NCBI RefSeq assembly: GCF_000315625.1
Contig: NW_005434623.1
Span: 344,456 to 381,509, forward strand
Length of the DNA: 37,054 bases
Origin: Guillardia theta CCMP2712
Lineage: Eukaryota; Cryptophyceae; Pyrenomonadales; Geminigeraceae
Reading direction: 5' to 3'
Shown: in pieces, positions 20,742 through 30,456 of the stretch
Layout: every line of letters starts with the position of its first letter
Position numbering within the stretch: the stretch's first letter is position 1
The notes under the pieces: model-generated
Databases searched by the model: none
The model's input: the letters and a program-made list of their open reading frames with translations, nothing else
What the model was told of the DNA's origin: nothing
Translations under genes and position numbers: made by a program

Positions 20742-21400
20742 GCTGGAACAGGCGTGAGAGGCGTGCAGCAGACAGTCTAGATTGGAGCAAAGTGAAGGAG
20801 CTAAACAGAAAACTGAACTGTTCATATAGCCACACCTGCGATGTATACTTTCATAGCCATACCTGCGACATATACTGGCGTTCGATGTGTACTGTTAACG
20901 CCAGTATACATCACAGGTATGGCTATGATTTCTTCAAGGAATCTTCTGTCTATCACCCGCAGCATCCATATGTCTATTCGAGATCATGACCATGCACACT
21001 GTACTCGTGTTATCGCGGCCATCGATAGATGGTGCGTCAATGCATGATCATGCATGGCGCGTTCCTTAAGGTATTTCTGGAGTATGTTACATCACAACGC
21101 GATTCATGAACTCTCTGAATATGCTGGCTCGGGCTACTGCCTGACCTCTTCCTCCACCTATGACTCCTTCTCTCCCCCGTTCTCTGATCCTTCGCTCCCA
21201 TTTTCCATATTTTTTTCTTATGTGCGCACTCCCGCATGTTTCGGAGAGTCGATGTCCAGCCGAGGTGCAATGGGGGTTAAGTGGGTTAGAGGGTGGGTAG
21301 TCGTGGTTTTAAAATTGTTGTTTGGGCTCAAGGCAGGGTGGTCAGTTTGCATGCGGAAGGTAGTGGACTCATATATGACAAAGGGCTAGGGGAAGATAAA
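20742..21400. promoter_or_regulatory. Divergent promoter region with inverted repeat
   Basis: Upstream of the bHLH-PAS gene (-) and of the TruD-like gene (+). Holds the 20851-20928 inverted repeat, listed separately. I searched it for the missing TruD N-terminal motifs (KDKR-type catalytic Asp, GNxF) and found none. No TATA box was recognised. Confidence 0.4.
20851..20928. repeat. 32-bp inverted repeat with 14-nt loop, plus a partial third copy
   Basis: The left arm 20851-20882 (TCATAGCCATACCTGCGACA...) and right arm 20897-20928 (...CACAGGTATGGCTATGA) pair at 29 of 32 positions around a 14-nt loop. A related direct copy (GCCACACCTGCGATGTATAC) lies at about 20829-20848. It starts 110 nt upstream of the preferred bHLH-PAS start, or 26 nt upstream of the alternative one. 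Confidence 0.9.
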
Positions 21401-24400
21401 ATGCAGAAGCAAGCTAGAAGGATGAAGAGCAAGGTGATGAACCAGGGACTTGATACCCAACGAGATCTGAATCCCTACATCTACATCTGAATGCTGTGTG
21501 CTGCTTGCTGTCTAGGGTTTCATCAACTACTTTGGCCTCCAGCGTTTCGGAACTGGGTCCGTCCCTTCGGTCAGCCCATGTTCTAAGATGGGAGGGAGGA
21601 TCTTGATGCTTGTGGGGGGCGGGACAGGCTGAGGTCGGGAAATGGATCATCTTACGAGAGTGGGAGAAGGCAGTGGAGGTAACGCTGCTATGCAGTACCC
21701 GTGCGATGGTGGTGATGAAGATGAGGCTGCTGGTGGTGGTGGTAGAGAGGGAGGAGGAGGTGGTGGTGGTTGGGGGGGGGGGTGGAAAAGGTAGAGGAGC
21801 AGGAGCAGGAGGAGATGATGATGACTGTACTTGAGTGATCGCTGACTCGACCCGTCCAGGTCATCATGGATCCAGCAACAGCGAAAGATCCTGGGGAGAG
21901 GAGGGCCAAGGTCTGATCCAGAGCGCTTACGGGAGAAGCTGATACTTCCATGATCCCTTCAAGGTTAAGTACAAAGAGAATGGAAACGCCGGCATTGCGC
22001 TCTCGAGGATGCCTCCGTTTGCAAAGAGCGAGACTGCGATCTTGCGAGAGGTGAAGAGCAAGGGAGCAGAGAGAAGAGGAGGGAGACGAGAGATGAGGTC
22101 TAGTAGACGACGTGAAAGGAAGAAGAGAGTGTCTGGTCTCTGATGTGCTCTTATGGGTCATTGGTGCTCGGTTCTGCTGGGGACGAGCAGCTTGCGAAAG
22201 GAGGCGGTCACAAGGAAGCGATCTTCAGTCTGAGCAACAGGAACATGTAGGAGGACGCGAGAGGTGGGGAGGAGCTGACGTGGTCATGCAGGTATGCGTC
22301 AAGCTTTGAGAGCTTGTTATGGAACATGGCAGCGACGCGACGGGTGAGAAGCAAATCGGGAAGAGATTCGTTGCTTGAGAGATACAGAGAGACGGTAGCG
22401 GGCTGTTTTACGGTAGAGTAGATCCTGAGCGGGTAAACCAGAAGTTGTTCATAAGGAAAGAGACGATTGTAGAGGTACTAGAGGGATGGGTGAGACTGTA
22501 GGACTGCAGCGAGGGGCGGGAGGGAGAACCTTTAACGTTCTAATGAGCATTCCCGTACCATCTCGATTACGGACGCTGACATCATCAAGACTCAAGTTCC
22601 CAGGTCATTAAGGCTTAACTTGGCTCTGTTGCAGATCGAGCTCTACGGCTCCAAAGAAGTCGCAGCGGGAGACCTGGTCTTGCTGACGGATGCTCGGGGA
22701 TACACGCAGAAGCGAAACATGGGGAGAAAGAATCAATACCTGGTGCTGCCTGTTGCGATGACTTTTGTCGCCGCTCTAAGAGAGATTGTTATGGTGGAGC
22801 TCATGTAAATGGTTATGGTGTAGCTCATGTAAACGAGGATGGAGATGATGAGGAGGATGAAGATGATGCTGATGGCTGAGATGAGGAGGAGGAGAAGATT
22901 GTTCAGGTTGCGGATTTCTTTTTCTGTTGGGATGTGAGTACCGATAGACGCCGAGAAGAAGTTAAGAGAGTAGCGATGGCAGCATGAGATCAAAGCAATT
23001 GCGAGGGGCTCAATTGTGTTCTGCTGATTGGGGTGTCAGTTCCATGCAACAGAGGGCGATGTCAAGCTTAAGAGGTACAGCATTTCGCAGGTATGCGCGT
23101 CAGACATGCTTGAGTCCTTCACTTGTGATGTCTATGTTTGTCTTGCTTTCACACTCGCTGCCGTTAGTCAGTGTGACGATCGATGTGAATGTTCCTTTGA
23201 TGGGGGTACTGAGTTTGTTGACAAAAACATTTTGTTGTGTCTCCTTGGAACGCAATTCCTTTTCTTCCTGCTTGATCCTTTCCTTCCCCATGTTCTCCTC
23301 CTCCTCCTCCTCCTCCTCCTTCTCCTCGTCCTCCTCCTCTTCCTCATTCGTTTGCTCTCTTTGCCTCTCGTCACTTCTCCACCTCCCTGCTCCTTCAACC
23401 CCCCCTCCCGTCTCCAGGAACTCATCGCCCTGACGAGAGAATGTCTCCAGGTCGTCATTCCCATCCCCTACGCTCACTGTCCCTGCCCCTTCCCCTCCCA
23501 TCAGGTCTGGTTGCGTGCGTCTGCCTTGCAGTGACGAAAAGCAGGTGCGGCAGGAGGTCGAGAAGTATTTGGAGGAGGAGGAGGGAGGAGCGTCGCGGGT
23601 GTTCTGTCTCGAGTCACTTCCTGCTGGGGGGGTTGTTCGTCGACCTGGTCAGACGGACTGGGAGGAGAACGAAGGAGGAAGAGAGCAGGAGGAGTGCAGG
23701 GGAGACGAGGGGAGGCTCGGGGAAAGGCGGGGAGGCGGATGGGAGCAGGGAAACAGGAGGATTGCTCTACGGAGCTTGATCACGATCCCGAGGAACTTTT
23801 CGATGGAGCTGATGAGCTACAAGGACGATCGTCACCTGACAAGCGTCTTGTGCTCGAGAGCGCCGGACAAGGTGAGAGGAGGAGAGGAGGAGAGGAGGAA
23901 AAGAAATAGAGGCGAGGAGGGTCGAGAGAAGTAGAGCCTGAGATCGGTCTTGCTGATAGTCTCTGATCTATTGGGTGTTGTTCTCTTGTTTCTTTTGAGC
24001 TGCGGCAGCTGCTGCTCTTGTTGCTGGTGCTTGTGCTGAGCTTGCTGATCTGTTGCCCTTGTCCTCAAAGCTTGTCGCAGATTGAAACCTCTCCCTCCTT
24101 GCTGGTGCACAGAGCCGAGGATGCTGGGGGAGCCTTTCTTGCTGCTCGCGTCTCCTTCGTCCTTCCGTCCAACTCATACGCCACGGTAAGTCTCACGCAC
24201 ACAAACGTCACCACCATCATCATTTGTTACATTGCCGCCATGATTTGTGAGCACCATGCATGTTTTTCTCCTTGTGTTTATGTATCATCTCCTTGGATCT
24301 CCTACTTGTTGCTCTGTTTGATCACCAATCCCACCAAAACAGTCATAGTTCTCACATCGATCTGGTCATATCACTCCTCTCCATCATCATCAATCTCACA

Positions 24401-24509
24401 TCATCCCCATCCGTCTATCATCATCGTCATGCTCTCGGTGCAGGTTCTCTTGCGAGAGTTTCTCTCCTGCCGCCTCGAGAGGCTGTCGGGCATGGAGGAG
24501 GCGGTCTAG
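21401..24509 (+). CDS. TruD/PUS7-family pseudouridine synthase lacking its catalytic half
   Basis: TruD/Pus7 makes pseudouridine in RNA. Exons joined in phase: 21401-21433 (MQKQARRMKSK), 21516-21569 (GFINYFGLQRFGTGSVPS, a hallmark TruD motif), 21628-21678 (EVGKWIILREWEKAVE), 21860-21910, 21964-22050 (ALSRMPPFAKSETAILRE), 22191-22246, 22292-22343 (YASSFESLLWNMAATRR, family SYQSYVWN), 22635- (IELYGSKEVAAGDLVLL), to 23090 (TEGDVKLKRYSISQ), 23451- (VVIPIPYAHC, family VVLPLPG), acidic exons at 23530-23870, and about 24113-24185 plus 24441-24509 (VSFVLPSNSYATVLLREFL). The C-terminal two thirds are well preserved. The N-terminal segment with the catalytic Asp (GTKDKR) and GNxF is not found upstream before the opposite-strand bHLH-PAS gene. 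Splicing of 22700-23930 is partly unresolved. Confidence 0.82.
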
Positions 24510-24522
24510 CCTCCCTCAAGTC

Positions 24523-26649
24523 TCATCGGGTAATGTCGTTTACTCTTCTTAGTTCAGCTGTCTCGGCATCTAGCACTGCCGGCAACCCTCTACCCCCGGA
24601 CAGTCCTCGCAGTTTCTTGCCCCTTGACTCATAGAGTAAGTCTCCTAGCTCGGTTTGATCTTTCGGTGCATCCCCAGCTCTGACGCCAGCCCCCATGCCC
24701 GAAACGTCTCGCTGCGTCCCCCCGTCAGCCTCTCGCCTCCCCGCCTCTCTTCCTTCTCCTCCCCCTCTTCCTCGACCTCCTCCCTCACCTCGTCTCGTTG
24801 TAGATGAAGCAGTACGCGTCCGTCGCCCCCGCCCCGCTCCCCTGCAGCATGTCAGCGTCAGCGCGTCAGCTTGCTCCTCGACGCGTCTCATGCGCAGACG
24901 TGTACCTGCGCGCAGGCGTGGCCGTACTGGCAGACCCACACCTCCTCGTCGTCGGTCATGAGCTTGCCGAGGCCTCCTGCGACCCGCGGGGTGAGGTCAG
25001 AGCGTGAGGCGATGCGGGGGAGGAGGGGTACCGGTGATGTATGGCGAGGGCTGGTCGGAGGGGTCGAGCAAGGTGCCGGCGATGGAGGGCCAGGATGCGG
25101 TGAGGGAGCAGGAGGCAGGCGAAGGTGGGGGAGGAAAAGAGGAATTGGAAGGAGAAGAAGCGTTGGAAGAAGAAGAGCCAGGGCAGACGGTCTCATTGAC
25201 ACATGTTGGAAGCCCTGGATGTGGCATGCTGCCGCCGGGCCAGGAAGGGTTGTAGCAGGTGATCAGGCTGTTGCCGTAGACATTCAACGACCAGAGGGAG
25301 GGAAGAGAAGCGAAGGCGTCAGAGGAGATGCATTCCAGCTTGTTGTCGCCGAGATTGAGGGACTTGAGGCTTTGGAGGCCGTCGAAGACACCCGCGGAGA
25401 TGCTGGTCAGCCGATTGCTATTGAGACTCAGACTCTCCAAGGTTGATAGGGTGCTTGTGAAGATTCCAGGTGGAAGTTCTGTGATTCGATTGTTGGCGAG
25501 TTCAAGGAAATATAGTTTTGACAGCCCGTTGAAGACTCCGAGAGGCAGACTAGTCAGCTGATTGTTGTGTGAGAGGGAGAGATAATTTAAACTGGAAAGG
25601 CGGCTGAACATGTTTGTCTGCAGTTTCAACTCAACATTGCCGGACATCATCAAATGCTTGAGCCCTGGCATCTGGTTAAACACTCCATTAGGTAGCTGCT
25701 GCACTGCTTGCAAATTGTTATAAATAGACAACACTGTCAAGTTGCTGAGTACAGAAATATCCTCTTGGAACAGCAAGGTCAGAGAGCTTGCATCAATTGT
25801 TAGCTCGGACAAGCTTGAGAGCCCACTGAACACGCCTGGAAGAAGGCTGCTCAACGGGTTTGACAACAGGTTTAGAACCTTCAAGCTCGAGAGATCTTGA
25901 AAAATATGATCAGGAATTGTTGTCAGCTGGTTCCATTCCAGAGTAACTTGTTCTAGGCTCGTCAACCCGTCAAACAAATTTAATGGCAGGCTTTCAAGCT
26001 CATTATGGCCTAGATTTAAAAACTTCAAGCTTGACAATCCGTTGAAGACTCCAGCAGGTAATTCTTTGACATGATTATTAGAGAGGGTAAGGGTAACTAG
26101 CTTTGACAACCCGTTGAAGACTCCCAGTGGTAGACTAGTCAACTGATTGTATGAAAGGTACAGCTCCTCTAAGCTGGAAAGGCCATCGAACATATCCTCG
26201 AACATAAATGCATCGTTTATGTTCGTGAACACGATGGATACCAGACCTGCCATCTGGCTGAACACCCCCTTGGGTAGCTGCAGAGCCGGGTCACGATAGT
26301 TATTGACATACAATTCAGTCAGATTCCTGAGCACAGAGATATCATCTCGAAACAGCAAGGCCAGCGCATTTGCGTCGATTCCAAGTTGGATCAAGTTTGA
26401 GAGCCCTGTAAACACTCCAGCAGCGAGAACATCAAGTCCATTATCGGAGATCCACAAGTAATGTAAGTTTGAGAGTCCATTGAAGACTCCTGCAGGCAGG
26501 CTAGTAAGCTGATTTGTGTTGAGATAAAGTTCGGTCAGGCCCGGCATGTCGTCGAACGCTCCTGCCGAGATGTTCTTCAAGCCGGATACTCCGAAATACA
26601 AGGTACTGCAGTCAGTCTGGCAGCTTCCTGTTCTTGAGAGTGCGTTCAT
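24523..26649 (-). CDS. Leucine-rich-repeat protein, copy 1 (no signal peptide)
   Basis: Exon 1 (25032-26649) starts MNALSRTGSCQTDC, then roughly 18 LRRs of the 24-residue type (consensus LxxLxLxxNxLtsLPxGVFnGLssL), similar to animal and lamprey VLR-type repeats. A Cys cap follows (CYNPSWPGGSMPHPGLPTC), then an Asn/Ser/Pro linker. The stop after HRLTL at 24997 is intronic. The donor at 25031 leads to 24906-24976 (GGLGKLMTDDEEVWVCQYGH), 24789-24841 (GSGAGATDAYCFIYNETR) and 24523-24679 (unique tail AGDAPKDQTELGDLLYES to RRVNDITR). The gene is a tandem duplicate of the 27.2-29.5 kb gene. Unlike that copy it has no signal peptide: similarity stops at SRTGSCQ and the in-frame upstream sequence meets a stop. 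Its stop is 13 bp from the TruD-like stop. Confidence 0.85.
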
Positions 26650-29332
26650 AACAGCAGAGGCTGGATCCCCGGAGATCCCAGAGGATAAAGATGCCGATCA
26701 GATAATTGCATCCTGCTCAAGTTGTGTTTGACTGGCCGGGCTGACCGGCATTGGCCCGGGAAGATCTCAGTGCGGCGCGGCAGGGGGCCAGGCCCTGAGG
26801 GCAGACGATTTCGAGTATCCACTCAGAGGCCGCAGGGGTAGGGTAATAGTGATAACGGACAGGTAGCTGGGGTCTCTGTCGCTTCTTATGATCAATAAGT
26901 AGAGCCCCGATACTGCTGCAGGTCAACTTATATATCTGCAGGGGTTGCTACGGTGACCGCCGGGCTCACGGTGCGGCGGAAAGGCCAGCAGCACCCGCGG
27001 CACACTCGTTTCTGACAGCTGCCTCAGTATGATCGCAACCAACACACTGTCAGCGTTTACTCAAAGTACACTACACAACCACTGGACTGAAGGGTTTGCA
27101 ACAGCCAGACTCGCCTGCCGTGGGTTCATTTATCACAAGAGCAGGCAGGCTCGGCCATGGACTAGTCGGGCAACAGACACCGAAGAGGAAGCAGTGGTTG
27201 CCCCAATCTCCTCAACATCACGTGGAAGTCCATCTCAGTTCCAGTCTTCGTCCGTTAGTCCTCCAGCAGTGACCCCAGCTCTGACGCCAGCCCCCACGCC
27301 CGAAACGTCTCGCTGCGTCCCCCCGTCAGCCTCTCGCCTCCCCGCCTCTCCTCCTTCTCCACCCCCATACTCCACCTCCTCTCTCACCTCGTCTCGTTGT
27401 AGATGAAGCAGTACGCGTCCGTCGCCCCCGCCCCGCTCCCCTGCCGCGCGTCAAGCGTCAGCTCGTCAGCTCGCTCCTCGACGCGTCTCATGCGCAGACG
27501 TGTACCTGCGCGCAGGCGTGGCCGTACTGGCAGACCCACACCTCCTCGTCGTCGGTCATGAGCTTGCCGAGGCCTCCTGCGACCCGCGGGGTGAGGTCAG
27601 AGCGTGAGGCGATGCGGGGGAGGAGGGGTACCGGTGATGTAGGGCGAGGGCTGGTCGGAGGGGTCGAGCAAGGTGCTGGCGATGATTGTAGGCCAGGATG
27701 CGGTGAGGGAGCAGGAGGAGGGCGAGGAAGGAGAAGAAGAAGAGGTATTGGAAGGAGAAGAAGCGTTGAATGCCAATGACGCGTTGGAGACTGAACCAGA
27801 GTCGGTGCAGACGGTATCACTGACGCAAGGGGGGGGAGGGGTCCAGCCTGGAAAGCTGTCGAGTGGCCAGGTAGAGTTGACGCAAGGGAGGCTGTTGCCG
27901 TAGATACTCAAAGACTTGAGGAAGAGAAGAGAAGCGAAGGCGTTGGAGGAGATGCATTCCAGCTGGTTGCTAGAGAGGATGAGAGATTCAAGGTATTGGA
28001 GGCCGTCAAAGACACCTGCTGGGATGCTGGTCAGCTTGTTACCGTTCAAACTGAGGGAAGTCAATGCTGTCAGCCCGTTGAACGCCCCCGAGGAAATGCT
28101 TGATATTTGATTGTTTTGAATATCAAGCAATTTCAAGGCAGATAGTCCATTGAAATTGCTCGAAAGAACGGTTTGTAGTTGGTTGAAGCTCATATGAAGC
28201 TCTTCCAAGGCTGACAAGCCATCGAACGCGTCCATGGAGATGCTTGATATTCTATTTCCGTCCAGTTGAAGTTGCTGCAAGGCAGAGAGTCCAAAGAACG
28301 CGTTCGAAGGAAGGCTGGACAGCTGATTACTGTTCAGGTTTAGCGTTTTCAAGCCTGACAGCCCGTTGAAAGCGCTTAAAGAGATATCTGAAATTTGATT
28401 GTTGTTCAGGTCAAGTTCTTGCAAGACAGACAGTCCGGAGAACGCGTTCGAAGGAAGGCTCGTCACTCGATTGTTGTAAAGACTCAGGATCTGCAAGCCT
28501 GACAGCCCACTGAATACACCCTCGGAGAGGCTCGATAGCTGGTTGTCAAACAGGCCAAGATACTTCAAACCCGGCAGACCGCGAAAGGCATCCGAAGAAA
28601 TATTCGTTATCTTGTTGGAAAACAGACTGAGGGTCTGCAAGCTTGATGATCCGTTGAATGAGTCGGGAGGAAGGGTAGACAGCTGGTTGTAGGAGAGATC
28701 AAGATTCTGCAAGGATGCTAGTCCTTTGAAGGTGTTCGGACCAAGGGTCGACAGCACATTGTTGTGGACATAAAGTTGTTGCAAGGATGATAGCCCATCA
28801 AACACGTTTGAGGGTAAGTTCAGAAGTGCATTGTGATGCAGTTGGAGAAATTGCAAGGCTGACAGCCCACTGAAGACTCCCTCGGAAAGGCTCGACAACC
28901 GATTGTTGGAAAGTTCAAGGGTCTGCAAGCTTGAAAGCCCATTGAACACGCCCAATGGAAGACTTGTAAGATAGCTCCAATACATATAAAGTTTATGTAG
29001 GCCCGATAGCCCCGTGAACATGTCGCTATACAGAAATGAGCTGTCCACATTGCCCAACCTTATCTCACTCAGCTTCGACATGCGGCTGAACACTCCTTCA
29101 GGAAGCTTAGTGACATTCCCTTGTGGCAGGTCGTCTGAGACCTCAAGATACGTGAGGTTGTCAAAGACGCTGATGTCATCTTGGAACACAAGCGTCAACG
29201 CGCTCGCATCGATGTAAAGGGTTGTCAGGCTAGGCATGTCGTCGAACGCTCCCGCCGAGATGTTCTTCAAGCCGGATACTCCGAGGTACAAGTAAGTGCA
29301 GTCAGTCTGGCAGCTTCCTGTTCTTGACAGGA
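24675..29332. repeat. Tandem segmental duplication covering the LRR genes
   Basis: 24675-26636 and 27273-29332 are homologous along their length, in the same orientation. Near-identical stretches occur in the 3' exons and introns (GCTCTGACGCCAGCCCCC.., GATGAAGCAGTACGCGTCCG, CAGACGTGTACCTGCGCGCA). Homology starts abruptly at CCCCAGCTCTGACGCC on one side and ends at SRTGSCQ on the other. LRR number and order differ internally. Confidence 0.85.
26650..27234. other. Intergenic between duplicated LRR genes
   Basis: No gene is supported. A small GC-rich patch at about 26729-26800 (GGCCGGGCTGACCGGC, GGCCCGGG) and another at 26955-27000 lie directly upstream of LRR copy 1, where the homology to copy 2 ends. 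Confidence 0.5.
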
Positions 29333-29450
29333 CCCCATCGTCTGAGACGGTGAAGGTGCATCCTCCGCAGTCTATAGAGGAGCTGCCATGGACAGAGAGG
29401 ACTTGAAGGGCAGAGAGGAGGAGGAGAGTGTGGTGTGTTGCATGCGCCAT
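27235..29450 (-). CDS. Secreted leucine-rich-repeat protein, copy 2
   Basis: Exon 1 (27632-29450) begins MAHATHHTLLLLSALQVLSV, a signal peptide cleaved near HGSSS, then a Cys-containing N-cap (DCGGCTFTVSDDGVLSRTGS). About 19 LRRs follow (e.g. GLSSLQTLELSNNRLSSL, NAFSGLSVLQELDLNNNQIS), then a C-cap and a Ser/Asn linker rich in N-glycosylation sites (NAS, NTS). Downstream exons 27506-27576 and 27388-27440 match copy 1 (TDDEEVWVCQYGHACAQ; DAYCFIYNET). Exon 4 (27235-27280) encodes a different, short tail (AGVTAGGLTDEDWN-stop). The intervals are 55- and 65-nt introns. No membrane span or kinase domain is seen. It is probably secreted or cell-surface and may be adhesive or ligand-binding (inference). 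Confidence 0.88.
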
Positions 29451-30456
29451 GGCTGTCGCTGAGTAATTTACTACATCAGTGTGGAAGGGTGGTAGTAGCT
29501 GGGGGGTGTGGTAGGGGTAGCAGGGGTGGTCTTGTTTTATACATGTATTTAATTGTCTTGACTGGTCCTAGAAATGGTCCTAGAAAGATGTGTATCTTGA
29601 CAGGTCCTAGAAATGGTCCTAGAAAGATGTGTATCTCGACTGGTCCTAGAAATGGTCCTAGAAAGATGTGTATCTTGACAGGTCCTAGAAATGGTCCTAG
29701 AAAGATGTGTATCTCGACTGGTCCTAGAAATGGCCCTAGAAATATACTACCTAGTAACCTCACTGGTCCTAGAAAGATACCACTAGGATACCAATATACC
29801 ACTAAGAACCATACCACAGTAAGAACCATACCTCCTGATTGGTTTTACACCTTTTTTAATACTACTAAGACACCACTAGGACTCCCACTAAGACTACCAC
29901 TAAGACTCATACCAGTAACCACTAAGAATACCACTGAGACACCATCAGTACTGAGTCCTCTAATAACCCTGTAGTGCTGATTGTCCTCGTACTGATCTTT
30001 CACTTAACTTTGAGTAAAGTTCGTTTCAAAAGTGCTGCCTCACGGTACCTCTCTTGTCTATCTGGGGCGGACTCGTTGATCCTGCTTTCTCTTGCTTTTT
30101 CAGTCAACAAAAGGGAATTTATTGATGAGTAAAACTAGGCGATGAGGCGGGTTTGTAGGCTTATCCTCGTCTTTCTCTTTCACGGTCAACAAAGTCTTCT
30201 AGTCCATGGCGAACTTCATGCTTTCGTGCGGGCCGAAACGCAGCGAATGCACCGCAGCAGGCTGGCGTTGCATGCCCTGAGAGGATGAGCTTGCTAGAGG
30301 AGTCTACTCGTGCTATGGAATCGCAGAGCCAAGATCAGATCTTGATGACAGGGTGGAACGGAGCCATGCATGCATTCACTTGCTCGCTCAGAGATCCTGA
30401 ACAGATCATCTCTTCCATCTGTATCGTGTGAGACTGGGCAAACACAGCAGCAGCGC
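29451..30456. other. Intergenic with minisatellite; LRR copy 2 upstream region
   Basis: Upstream of LRR copy 2 and downstream of the Sfi1-like gene. It holds the 39-bp minisatellite (29562-29760), then a stretch rich in degenerate CCACTAAGA words (29765-29960). The rest has no recognisable gene. Confidence 0.55.
29562..29760. repeat. 39-bp minisatellite, about 5 copies
   Basis: The unit contains two GGTCCTAGAAA half-units followed by GATGTGTATCTTGAC. Alternate copies carry CTTGACAGG or CTCGACTGG, so the higher-order unit is about 78 bp. Because 39 is divisible by 3, it keeps open frames on both strands. Confidence 0.9.

Noticed and set aside
24997-25031. Stop codon after HRLTL as the true end of LRR copy 1 (and the equivalent in copy 2)
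   Set aside because: Both copies keep an in-phase GT-AG intron here leading to conserved Cys-containing exons, so the stop is more likely intronic.
29435-29974. 179-codon plus-strand frame with TGPRNGPRKMCI repeats
   Set aside because: It is explained by the 39-bp minisatellite period; no start context or other protein feature is seen.
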